A stretch of DNA of 64,000 bases from Caldilineaceae bacterium (lineage in GTDB: Bacteria > Chloroflexota > Anaerolineae > Caldilineales > Caldilineaceae). Position numbers and translations under genes: made by a program. Below the pieces are notes generated by a model that saw nothing but the letters and a program-made list of their open reading frames with translations, did not search any database and was not told where the DNA came from. This document shows positions 25,732-33,986 of this stretch, in pieces; positions within the stretch are counted from its first letter, which is position 1; every line of letters starts with the position of its first letter. The stretch lies in contig JAPKMW010000028.1 in the NCBI GenBank assembly GCA_026645575.1, positions 37,245 to 101,244 on the forward strand, read 5' to 3'.

Positions 25732-26934
25732 TTAACGTTCCGGCGGATGCTCCAACGGCGGCACCGAGGTGGTGAAGTCATGGGCAATGCGCTGGACATA
25801 GCTGTGCAATAAGCTTTGCACGCGTTGATAGTCGGGTGACGCCAGCAGCAGGCCGACATGGTTCTTTTTATCCAAACGCCAGACAATCTCCGGGTCATTA
25901 TAGGCGCTGGTGTCGGGATACTCTTGGTGCGCCAGTGAGACGATCAGGCCGGTATAGTCCTGGCGAGTCGGCGGCAAGGTATAAGCTTGTTCGCGGACAT
26001 GGGCCACTTCCAGCCGCGCCCATTCGACCCACGGGTTGAGGCCAGTGGCGTGTTCCACCAGCAGGTCAATGCCAGCGCCGCCAACACGTGCGGCCACTTC
26101 CAGGAAGTAAAAGCGCCCATCAGCGTGGCTGCGAATAAACTCAGCATGGGTGACGCCATAGGTCAGACCCATCGCTTTCATTAGATTGCGGTTGATGGCC
26201 GTGAGCGCCTGATCTTCTTCCCCACCATAAGGCAGTTTGCTGGTGAGAAAGACGCCACCGCCTTGATAGACCGACAGCGGCGGCGCGCCATATTTGCTGG
26301 TGGCGGCAAAGAGAACCTGCCCACCATCGATGATCGAATCAACATGATAGACATCGCCAGGAAGAAACCGCTCCAATAGGAAGAAGGATTGACGATCCCC
26401 GAATTGTTCCAGTAGCGGCCAGAGTTCATCGGCATGATGCAATTTCTTGATCCCCATTGCACTGGCTTCGCCACGCGGCTTGAGTACCCACGGCGGCGGC
26501 ACCCGCGCCATAAAGTCACGCAGCCGGTCATAGTTCAACACCTGGACAAACTCCGGCACGGGGATGCCGTGTTGTTGCGCCTGGCTCCGCATCGCCAGCT
26601 TGTCGCGAAAGTAACGCGCTTGTGTGTCACCCAAACCGGGTAAACGCATATGTTCGCGGAGGTAAGCCGCCATCTCGACATCAAAATCATCCAGGGCAAT
26701 AATCTGGTCGATCTGGCGGCTGCGCGCCAGATAGCTCACGCCATGTACGACCTCTGTCTGGTGAAAGAGACTCGGCATCAAAAAGCGCTCATCAATCGCC
26801 ACCATCGGCCACGGCTCATTGCGTAGATCTTCCCTGGTCAACAGCAGCGTGCGGCAACCTAGCCGTTTACACTCCTCGATTAAACGTCCCCCTTTGAAAT
26901 AACTCGATATACAAAGGATTGTTGGTTGGCCCAT
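25732..26934 (-). CDS. ATP-grasp domain enzyme of unknown substrate
   Basis: A 400-residue ATP-grasp protein related to carbamoyl-phosphate-synthase-like ligases. The first ~90 residues form a Rossmann-like preATP domain ([20 protein letters not shown]). The ATP-grasp core includes [18 protein letters not shown], a Mg site in [25 protein letters not shown], and a C-terminal region without recognised motif. Such enzymes join a carboxylate to an amine or thiol. The gene precedes fmt by 67 bp, but no pathway partner is obvious. Confidence 0.8.
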   Translation of the reverse strand: MGQPTILCISSYFKGGRLIEECKRLGCRTLLLTREDLRNEPWPMVAIDERFLMPSLFHQTEVVHGVSYLARSRQIDQIIALDDFDVEMAAYLREHMRLPGLGDTQARYFRDKLAMRSQAQQHGIPVPEFVQVLNYDRLRDFMARVPPPWVLKPRGEASAMGIKKLHHADELWPLLEQFGDRQSFFLLERFLPGDVYHVDSIIDGGQVLFAATSKYGAPPLSVYQGGGVFLTSKLPYGGEEDQALTAINRNLMKAMGLTYGVTHAEFIRSHADGRFYFLEVAARVGGAGIDLLVEHATGLNPWVEWARLEVAHVREQAYTLPPTRQDYTGLIVSLAHQEYPDTSAYNDPEIVWRLDKKNHVGLLLASPDYQRVQSLLHSYVQRIAHDFTTSVPPLEHPPER

Positions 26935-26981
26935 TGCCCCTCCTGTTTTGTTGGATTAGCGTTACTTTGATGCTGACAAGG

Positions 26982-27060
26982 TGACAGGGTGAAGGGGTGA
27001 CAGGGTGACATAATTCAGCACTAGATCACCTTGTCACCTTGTCACCCCTTCACCCTGTCA
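26982..27060. repeat. Inverted repeat built from GTGACAGGGTGA words
   Basis: Arms 26982-27009 and 27033-27060 pair over 28 nt with one mismatch. Each arm is itself a direct repeat of GGTGACAGGGTGA-type words. The right arm covers the stop codon of the sugar kinase gene on the minus strand. Confidence 0.85.
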
Positions 27061-28023
27061 GCGATTCAAACTCGCGCCGCCACCGGCCAGCAAACTCTCC
27101 ACCTCTTCGCGGGTGGAAATGACCATGTCGCCGTGCATACTGAGGCAGAGACCCGCCATCACTTGACCGTAGTCGAGGCCGCGGGGCAGGTTGCCGTCGA
27201 GCCAGCCGTGGATGATGCCAGCGGCCATGGCATCGCCAGCGCCCAGGCGGTCCACAATTTCGACAGGGCGGGCGGGGCTGTGGTGCAGGGTATGCCCATC
27301 CCAAGCCAGCACGCCTTCATCGCCGACCGAGACGACGACGGTTTTGGCCTGGCTCAATTCGGCCATAGCATGAACAATCGCTTCCGGTGAGCCGCTACAG
27401 CCAAAGAGCAGTTTGGCGTCACCCTGGCCGCAGAAGAGCAGGTCGATGCCCTGGATCATTGGCTTGATGGTGGCAGCGGCTTGGGCGGGCGTCCACAATT
27501 TGCCGCGGAAGTTGACATCAAAGCTTACCGGAACATTGGCGTCTTTGGCGCGTTGAATGGCCTCTTTGGTCAGATGCAAACAAGCAGGGGAGAGCGCTGG
27601 TGTAATGCCGGTCAGGTGGAGCAGGCGGGTGTCGAGCAGAAAAGCCCAATCAACCTGGCCGGCATCCAGCCGCGCAGCACACGAGTTGGCGCGATCATAG
27701 TAGACCTGCGTCGCCCGTGGCGGGGTGGCGAATTCGAGATAATAGGTACCAACGCGGCCATCGTCAAACCAGACGACGCCATCGGTGTTCACCTTTGCCA
27801 GGTGTAAATGGTTGGTAATAATGCGGCCCAAGGGATTGTTGGGCAAGCCGCTCACCCAGGCGCATTGGCGCCCCAGGCAACTCAGGCCCCCCAGCATATT
27901 TGCCTCGGCGCCGCCGGGGTGAATTGCCAGGTGTTGCGCCCGTTCCAGTCGTTCACCCACGGGGACGCTGTAGCGCAACATCACCTCCCCAATGGCGGTC
28001 ACATCAAAACGTGGGGTTTGCAT
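27058..28023 (-). CDS. PfkB family sugar kinase, 2-keto-3-deoxygluconate kinase-like
   Basis: A ribokinase-fold enzyme of 321 residues that phosphorylates a small sugar. The N-terminal GEVMLRYSVP and HPGGAEANMLGGLSCLG motifs and the C-terminal DRLGAGDAMAAGIIHG (anion hole and catalytic Asp) are clear. The long YYLEFATPPRATQVYYDRANSCAAR stretch is typical of KDG kinases of the Entner-Doudoroff and uronate pathways. The ATG at 28023 follows a GGAAGGA box. No aldolase or dehydratase is next to it, so the substrate call stays moderate. Confidence 0.82.
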   Translation of the reverse strand: MQTPRFDVTAIGEVMLRYSVPVGERLERAQHLAIHPGGAEANMLGGLSCLGRQCAWVSGLPNNPLGRIITNHLHLAKVNTDGVVWFDDGRVGTYYLEFATPPRATQVYYDRANSCAARLDAGQVDWAFLLDTRLLHLTGITPALSPACLHLTKEAIQRAKDANVPVSFDVNFRGKLWTPAQAAATIKPMIQGIDLLFCGQGDAKLLFGCSGSPEAIVHAMAELSQAKTVVVSVGDEGVLAWDGHTLHHSPARPVEIVDRLGAGDAMAAGIIHGWLDGNLPRGLDYGQVMAGLCLSMHGDMVISTREEVESLLAGGGASLNR

Positions 28024-28054
28024 GGTAGATCCTTCCTGTTGGTCGTTTAGTCGG

Positions 28055-28141
28055 ATAGTCCAGAGTCTAGAGTCCAAAGTCCAGAGTCCAAATGCCTAGA
28101 CGACACGACTACGGACTACGGACTACGGACTGCGGACTGTT
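28055..28141. repeat. Imperfect hairpin of CAGAGTCCAAAGTC and GACTACGGACT words
   Basis: The left part consists of short direct repeats of AGTCCAGAGTC type; the right part has four copies of GACTACG/GACTGCG words that pair with the left half imperfectly. It lies upstream of the divergently transcribed kinase and guaB genes, so it is not a terminator for either. The rest of the 28024-28290 gap carries a TAAAAT -10-like word (about 28217) before guaB. Confidence 0.65.
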
Positions 28142-28290
28142 TTTCTCACAGTTTACCCTGAAACGAACACTTGTCAAAACGGGTGACGCTGTGCTATGGC
28201 GCTGGCGGCTTTGATGGTAAAATAGGAAAGTTGCCCAAGTCATATTGGCAACCAGAAAGCTTCCAAGTTTAGATCCCGAAGAGGTGTGCT

Positions 28291-29766
28291 ATGAAAATTC
28301 GCCAAACCAAAGGCTTAACTTTCGATGATGTGTTGCTCATTCCCAAGCGATCGCCCGTGGCTTCGCGGCGCGATGTGACCACCACCACGCGCCTGACGCC
28401 GACGATCAACTTGCAAATACCCATTCTTAGCGCCAACATGGATACCGTGACCGAAGCGGCGATGGCAATGGCGATAGCACGCATCGGCGGCATCGGCATC
28501 ATCCACCGCTTTATGACCGTCGAACAGCAGGTACGCCAGGTTAAACAGGTCAAGCGCGCCGAAGGTTTTGTCGTCGAACACCCCTATACGATCAGCAATG
28601 ACGCCACCATTGGTCAGGCCAAACGGACGATGCAGAGCCATGACATTGGCGGTCTGGTTGTCACCAATGGCAGCGGCAAGATGGTGGGGCTGGTGACGCA
28701 CCGGGATCTCCTGTTGGCGCCGGCGGATGGCGCTTCTGTGCAAACGGTAATGACTGATCACAAGAACATTGTCAGCGGCAAGCCGGGCACTACGCTGGAA
28801 GACGCACGCGCGATTTTACACCAACATCGTCTGGAAAAATTACCGCTAGTCGATGAAAGCGGCAATCTGGTCGGCTTGATCACGGCGCAGGATGTGATCA
28901 AGCGCAAAGAACACCCCGACGCCACGACCGACGAGAAGGGGCGGCTGCGCGTTGGCGCGGCGATTGGCGTCAAACCAACCGATGTCGAACGGGCGGCTGC
29001 GCTGCTCGATGCCGGGGCGGATGTGCTGGTGTTAGATATTGCCCACGGTCACGCCGACCATTGTATTGCGATGGTGCGCACGCTGTATCGGGATTATCCC
29101 AAGGCGCAGATCATTGCCGGTAATGTTGCCACGGCAGATGGCGCGCGTGAACTGGCCGAAGCGGGCGCGAGTGCGATCAAAGTGGGGATTGGCCCTGGCT
29201 CGATCTGCACGACACGGATTGTCACCGGCTTTGGCGTGCCGCAACTGACGGCGATTATGGACAGCCTGGAAGGGTTGCAAAGCGCTGGCATCGACATCCC
29301 GTTGATTGCCGACGGTGGGATTAAGACCTCCGGCGACGTGGTCAAAGCGCTGGCTGCCGGCGCTGATACGGTGATGATCGGCAGTCTCTTTGCCGGTTGT
29401 GAAGAAGCGCCTGGTTCGCCGGTGATTCGCGATGGGCAAAAGGTTAAAGTGGTACGCGGCATGGCGTCGCTGGGTGCAGCAATGGGGCGCAAAGCCGCTG
29501 AAGAAGGCGAAACCACGGTCAGCACCGACGAAAGCGCCGAAAGTCAAGCCGACTGGGACAAGGTGGTGCCAGAGGGGGTCGAAGCGGTGGTGCCCTATCG
29601 CGGCCATGTCAAGGAGATTGTCTACCAACTAGTCGGCGGGCTGCGCTCCGGCTTGAGCTATGGCGGGGCGCGCACGATCAAGGAGTTGCAGGCCAATGCC
29701 GAGTTTATCGAGATTTCAGCCGCCGGTGTGCGTGAGAGCAATTCACATGATGTAAAGCGGTTATGA
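28291..29766 (+). CDS. guaB: IMP dehydrogenase
   Basis: GuaB oxidises IMP to XMP, the first step of GTP synthesis. It has the start [11 protein letters not shown], two CBS domains (residues ~95-215), the catalytic loop [13 protein letters not shown] with the nucleophilic Cys, the flap segment YRGHVKE and the [11 protein letters not shown] region. At 491 residues it is standard length. A GAAGAGGTG box precedes the ATG. It is transcribed alone. Confidence 0.97.
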   Translation: MKIRQTKGLTFDDVLLIPKRSPVASRRDVTTTTRLTPTINLQIPILSANMDTVTEAAMAMAIARIGGIGIIHRFMTVEQQVRQVKQVKRAEGFVVEHPYTISNDATIGQAKRTMQSHDIGGLVVTNGSGKMVGLVTHRDLLLAPADGASVQTVMTDHKNIVSGKPGTTLEDARAILHQHRLEKLPLVDESGNLVGLITAQDVIKRKEHPDATTDEKGRLRVGAAIGVKPTDVERAAALLDAGADVLVLDIAHGHADHCIAMVRTLYRDYPKAQIIAGNVATADGARELAEAGASAIKVGIGPGSICTTRIVTGFGVPQLTAIMDSLEGLQSAGIDIPLIADGGIKTSGDVVKALAAGADTVMIGSLFAGCEEAPGSPVIRDGQKVKVVRGMASLGAAMGRKAAEEGETTVSTDESAESQADWDKVVPEGVEAVVPYRGHVKEIVYQLVGGLRSGLSYGGARTIKELQANAEFIEISAAGVRESNSHDVKRL

Positions 29767-29889
29767 AGAATCTACATCATCTTTTGCGCAGGTGATATTG
29801 TCGTAGATACCATCAGTAGTCCACAGTCCTAAGTCCGAGGTGTCCTCTGGACCCCTAAGTCAGGCTCGGTGGCGTTGCGGTCTACTGAC

Positions 29890-29921
29890 AATGGTTGGGG
29901 TGGCCGATCGCCCCAACCATT
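29890..29921 (+). terminator. Hairpin downstream of guaB
   Basis: An 11-bp perfect stem (AATGGTTGGGG / CCCCAACCATT) with a 10-nt loop lies about 125 bp after guaB. There is no T-run, so termination efficiency is uncertain. A looser hairpin (29814-29884) with GTAGTCC/GACTAC words precedes it. Confidence 0.5.
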
Positions 29922-29980
29922 CGATTCATTACGATCGCGAGTGATTCCAATCCACTATATCTGAAGCGGATAGATCAGCG

Positions 29981-30015
29981 AAAAAAAGCAGGTGCAGCAA
30001 CCGCTACACCTGCTT
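29981..30015 (-). terminator. Intrinsic terminator of the phytase-like gene
   Basis: On the minus strand a 9-bp stem (AAGCAGGTG / CACCTGCTT) is followed by seven T residues. It begins about 20 bp after the stop of the phytase-like gene. Confidence 0.88.
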
Positions 30016-30036
30016 ACTGTATTCAACCGTCTCTGA

Positions 30037-32856
30037 CTACTCGCTTGCACCCGCAATCGCATAGATCGTCGTCGAGCCACTCACCTCGTTGGCGACCAGG
30101 AGTAACGGTTCTCCGGTGGGGCTATCTTCGGCGGCGACAAATTTCACCCCTTCGGGGGCGATGTCACCGGCGGTGCCGGCTTCGGCGTCACCTGTGAAGT
30201 CGCGGTTGTTGGCGTAGGTCACAAAGAACGGAGCGGTCGGATCGCTGATGTCATAGACCACAACGCCGCCAATGCGCTCCAGCCCGACAAAGGCATAGGT
30301 GCGCCCGTTGATCACGCCCAGGTCCACCGCTTCCGGCTCCGGCCCTTTGTCATCGCTGCGGTTGTCAAAGGTGCCATTTTCGCCGTTGGCGTTGAAGTCA
30401 TCCGGGAAGGTGGCGGCGACAATCTCTTCTAATCCAGAGCCGCTGTCCCAGACCAACTCACCGGCGGCGTTCCAGATGGTGAAGGAGCGGGCGCCAAAGG
30501 CCAGGATGCGATCGGCCAGACCGTCGCCATCGGTGTCGGTGCCGGCGGTCGTAGTGCGCAGGCGACCCAGGTTTTCCGCTTTTTGCAATTCGGCGGCATT
30601 GGGGAAGACGCTCAGGTCGAGGATCAGATCTCCCACGCGCGTCTCTTCGCCATAGCCGTCATAGTCGCGGGCATCCCCTTCATTGGCCGTCACCAGATAA
30701 GTTTCGCCGTCCACTTCATAGGCGGCAATCGCATCGGGCTGATACATGCCATGCACCGGCCATGCTCCAATGTTGATAGCGCCATCTTCATCGCTGGCAT
30801 CGAGACCGGTCGGCGTCAAGTGAATGAGGCCGAGAACAACCGGCGTGGGGTTGGGGTTTTCATCGAGCAGACCGGTGGTGGTGCTAAAGGTGGTGGCAAT
30901 GCCAAAGTCATTGTCATTCAGCACGGCCAGCGTGTTTTCGTCAATGAAAGCCAAGCCTTCGACCTTGTCGCCCATGTGATAGCCCACGGCGGCCAGATCG
31001 ACATAGAGGCTCTTTTCCACCGGGTGAATGCCGGCCATGGCTAACCCGGCGGCGCTCTGCCGTTGTAAACCCGCGGGCAGTTCCATGCCGTGAATGTTGG
31101 TGGCCTCTGCTAGATTGATCTTGAAAATAAACTTCTGCGCTGCCGGGCCAAAGGCGTCATCGCGTTCCACTACCAATAGTTCCGTGCTGGACAAGGCCAC
31201 GGCGTCGCCCATCTTGTCAACGGTGCCCCCTTCGAGCATGTAAATATACTCGCCCACGGTCGTGTTGGTGGCGGTGTCAAAGGCCAAAATACGAATTGAT
31301 TTGCCCTGGCGCGAATTGGTGTCGCGGCGGGTGTCGGGGTCGTCGATGGGGCTTTGGATAAAGGCGTAGAGAATGCCTTCGTGGTAGGCCACCGCTTCAA
31401 AGCCCCGGTTGGCGCGGCGTTGGGCATAGAGTGCGGGCAGCGCTTCCGTGCCAACTTCGGTGCCGGCTTCGTTGGCATTTGAGCCTTCCGGCACAAAACG
31501 GTCAATCAACACACCATCGGCGTCAACGTGGTAGATGGCCGGGCGATATTCGTCCACCAGCCAGTAGCTGCCGTCCTCGGCCATGACAATGCCTTCGAGG
31601 TCGGCGCCATAGGGGTCAAGTTCCAGCGCGTTGCCAAAGAGATCAATCGGCTCTTCGTCAGCATAGGCCGCGCCGCCTTCACCGGCCAGGTTGGGCAGAC
31701 CGGTAATCGGCGTGCCGTCGGCTTGGGTCAGCAACGTCTCGGCGCCCAACACCACTTCGCCCGTTGCCGGGTTGACTTCAAAGCGCAGCCAGCGCGCCTG
31801 ATAGTCGGGCAGGGCAAAGGGGCGCTCGTTGACGCCATCGTCGTCAACATCAACCGGATCAGGATTCGGCCCGCGATCGGGGTGGGTGATGAACTTTAAG
31901 TGGCCGGTCGCTTCGTCGATGCCTTCAAAGTAAAGGCCGGAGAAACCGCCCAGCAAAATTTCCTGGCCGGCAGTCGTTGTCCCCAACACTGGGAGATCGG
32001 TAAAGGGAAAGGTTTGCAGGGTGGCTTGCGGGCGCTGCCAATCCTTGAAGCCAAGACCGGCAAGGGTGATGGCTTGGCCGGCGGCAATGTCGATCACAGC
32101 AACGGCGTTGTTCTCTTGCAACGTCACCCACGCGGTGGTCGAGTCGGCGGAGACGGCAATATATTCCGGCTCCAGATCCTGCGCCACGGTGGCTTCCGGG
32201 CCAAAGATGCGGATCGAAGCATCAAGGGTGGCGTCGTTAAACACCGCCAAGCTGACCTGGGTGACGTTCTCTTGGGTCACACTTTCCACGCCGCCGCTCA
32301 GATCGACAATGGTCACTGAGCCTTCGGGGTCAACATCATAGGCGGCGTTGGGTTCGCCCTCGTTGGCGGTCAAGACCTTGCTGCCGTCCGGGCTAAAGGT
32401 GATCATGTCGGGCAGTGGGCCGGCTTCGACCTGGGCGATAAAGTCGCCGGCGGTGGTGAAAAAGACAATGGCGCCATTGGCCTGTTTGTCGGTATTTTCC
32501 ACCGCCGCTGCCAGCACGCCATCATGCACCGCCACGCTGTTGGCAATGGCACCGTAGGCGGTGACATCAATCTGGGAGACCAACGCCGGACTGGCCGGGT
32601 CGCTGATGTCCAGCACGTCAATCGTTTGGTCGGTGGCGTTGACGACAAAGGCGCGTTGGGTGGCCGGGTCGTGGGCGACAATTTCAGCCGCACCGCCGTC
32701 AAAAACGCCGGTGGTGTAGCTGCCCAGCGGGGTGAGGGTGAGCGTGTTGGTGATGGTCTCCTGCTGCTGGGGTGCGGCAAGCAGCTTGCCGGGGGCGATA
32801 AACAGAACAAAGCCGAGCGCCAGCAAGAGCGCTAGACGTATTGATGCTCTGCGCAT
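30037..32856 (-). CDS. Secreted protein with phytase-like domain nested in a choice-of-anchor I propeller
   Basis: A 939-residue exported protein with a Sec signal peptide (residues 1-28, ending LLAAPQ). Residues ~40-272 and ~684-939 together make one choice-of-anchor I/LVIVD-type beta-propeller (TANEGEPNAAYDVDPEGSV, then VHGMYQPDAIAAYEVDG and TANEGDARDYDGYGEETRVGD). Between them, residues ~274-683 are an esterase-like-activity-of-phytase domain (SGLYFEGIDEATG, RGPNPDP, GADLEGIVMAEDGSYWLVDEY, RRANRGFEAVAY). The ATG at 32856 is used because the upstream part of the open frame has no signal. It may release phosphate from organic phosphates outside the cell. Confidence 0.85.
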   Translation of the reverse strand: MRRASIRLALLLALGFVLFIAPGKLLAAPQQQETITNTLTLTPLGSYTTGVFDGGAAEIVAHDPATQRAFVVNATDQTIDVLDISDPASPALVSQIDVTAYGAIANSVAVHDGVLAAAVENTDKQANGAIVFFTTAGDFIAQVEAGPLPDMITFSPDGSKVLTANEGEPNAAYDVDPEGSVTIVDLSGGVESVTQENVTQVSLAVFNDATLDASIRIFGPEATVAQDLEPEYIAVSADSTTAWVTLQENNAVAVIDIAAGQAITLAGLGFKDWQRPQATLQTFPFTDLPVLGTTTAGQEILLGGFSGLYFEGIDEATGHLKFITHPDRGPNPDPVDVDDDGVNERPFALPDYQARWLRFEVNPATGEVVLGAETLLTQADGTPITGLPNLAGEGGAAYADEEPIDLFGNALELDPYGADLEGIVMAEDGSYWLVDEYRPAIYHVDADGVLIDRFVPEGSNANEAGTEVGTEALPALYAQRRANRGFEAVAYHEGILYAFIQSPIDDPDTRRDTNSRQGKSIRILAFDTATNTTVGEYIYMLEGGTVDKMGDAVALSSTELLVVERDDAFGPAAQKFIFKINLAEATNIHGMELPAGLQRQSAAGLAMAGIHPVEKSLYVDLAAVGYHMGDKVEGLAFIDENTLAVLNDNDFGIATTFSTTTGLLDENPNPTPVVLGLIHLTPTGLDASDEDGAINIGAWPVHGMYQPDAIAAYEVDGETYLVTANEGDARDYDGYGEETRVGDLILDLSVFPNAAELQKAENLGRLRTTTAGTDTDGDGLADRILAFGARSFTIWNAAGELVWDSGSGLEEIVAATFPDDFNANGENGTFDNRSDDKGPEPEAVDLGVINGRTYAFVGLERIGGVVVYDISDPTAPFFVTYANNRDFTGDAEAGTAGDIAPEGVKFVAAEDSPTGEPLLLVANEVSGSTTIYAIAGASE

Positions 32857-33324
32857 AGTGTTTCCTTTCTTGGGTTCCTGAAATGAATTGCGATCAATGG
32901 TTGCACGCCACAGGAGAGGGCGCGGTTTGCCAAGCTCACTATGCGTGATCAAGGTTAACAACGTGTTGCTGGCAAATTAAGAAAAATTCAAGAATCATCG
33001 CGCCGTGAACGGTCAGGCGCGATTGGGGTAATGCCGGCGGGTGTACCACGGGTGGGTTGGTCAACCGGAGCGCCGCCGCAGCGATTGACCAATTTCGCAA
33101 CAAAAACAGATTGCATCATGGCCCATTCAATGGCAAAATGAAGCCGGTCGCTGATTGATCGGTGACGGATCGCCAGTGGCTATGATGATCCTGCGCAAAA
33201 GGTTATTGTCGAATTTGGTGTGCCGAAGGAAGCTATTGGGGTGGCCTTCCACCCGCCGTATAAATGACCGTACACTGGATTTGCGGTCAATTCGTGAGTT
33301 CTGGTTCAAAAAGGAGCCGGTGGC
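32857..33324. other. Long intergenic region upstream of the Uma2-NACHT island
   Basis: This 468-bp gap holds the leader of the phytase-like gene, a short XisI-like coding remnant at 33169-33267, and an AAAAGGAG ribosome-binding site for the Uma2 gene. No complete gene was found on either strand. Confidence 0.6.
33169..33267 (+). pseudogene. C-terminal remnant of an XisI-like excision factor
   Basis: One frame from about 33169 to the TGA at 33265-33267 encodes IASGYDDPAQKVIVEFGVPKEAIGV followed by AFHPPYK. The pattern G-V-P-K-E-x-I-x-x-x-FHPP is the characteristic C-terminal region of XisI, the partner of XisH in fdxN-element excision loci. The N-terminal three quarters are missing and a stop lies just upstream. 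It marks an old accessory insertion beside the Uma2 gene. Confidence 0.5.
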
Positions 33325-33933
33325 ATGACAATACAAACGATGGCGCAACCGGGCGCATCCCCGATTGGGCAGCCGGGCTGGCCACCTCAAGGCCAGTGGA
33401 CCTACGCCGATTATCTGCGGCTGCCCGATGACGGTAAGCGCTATGAAATTATTGCGGGAGTACTCTACGTGGCGAATGCACCGAGTTTTGAGCATCAATA
33501 TACGGTAGGGGAAGTTTCGTTTGCGCTGCGCTCCTTCGTAAAGCAGCACCAGTCCGGTGTGATTTTAGAGGCGCCGTTCGAGGTGCATCTGGCCGAAAAC
33601 ATCAAACCTGTGCAGCCCGATGTATTGTTCATTCGCACCGACCAACAACCGCCGGCGGGAACGCAAGTGTTTGTCGGCGTCCCCGATTTGATCGTGGAAG
33701 TCATTTCGCCCAGTTCCATCCGACTCGATCGCACGGTGAAATTCGATGCCTATGAACAAGCGGGCGTCCCCGAATATTGGATTATCGATCACAAAGCGCG
33801 CCTGGTGGAAGTCTATACCCTGGCCCGTGGCGAGTACGCACTCTTTGGGCAATCTACTGGGGATGAAGTGATCACGTCGCATGTTCTGCCTGGGTTGGAA
33901 ATCAAAGCGAGTTCTTTGTTTTTGCCGGGGTAG
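33325..33933 (+). CDS. Uma2 family (DUF820) endonuclease-like protein
   Basis: A 202-residue protein of the Uma2/DUF820 restriction-endonuclease fold. The start contains YADYLRLPDDGKRYEIIAGVLYVANAP, the middle has QPDVLFI, and the nuclease motif region is VPDLIVEVISPSS followed by KFDAYEQAGVPEYWIIDHK. The putative catalytic D...E-x-x pattern is retained. It is 73% or so similar by eye to the second Uma2 gene at 52 kb in its first 70 residues. Biochemical activity of this family is largely unknown. A NACHT gene follows after 53 bp. Confidence 0.85.
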   Translation: MTIQTMAQPGASPIGQPGWPPQGQWTYADYLRLPDDGKRYEIIAGVLYVANAPSFEHQYTVGEVSFALRSFVKQHQSGVILEAPFEVHLAENIKPVQPDVLFIRTDQQPPAGTQVFVGVPDLIVEVISPSSIRLDRTVKFDAYEQAGVPEYWIIDHKARLVEVYTLARGEYALFGQSTGDEVITSHVLPGLEIKASSLFLPG

Positions 33934-33986
33934 ATCAAGCGGCTGAAAACCCTGGCTCATGTGCGCAGCGAAGGAGACGCACCCCC

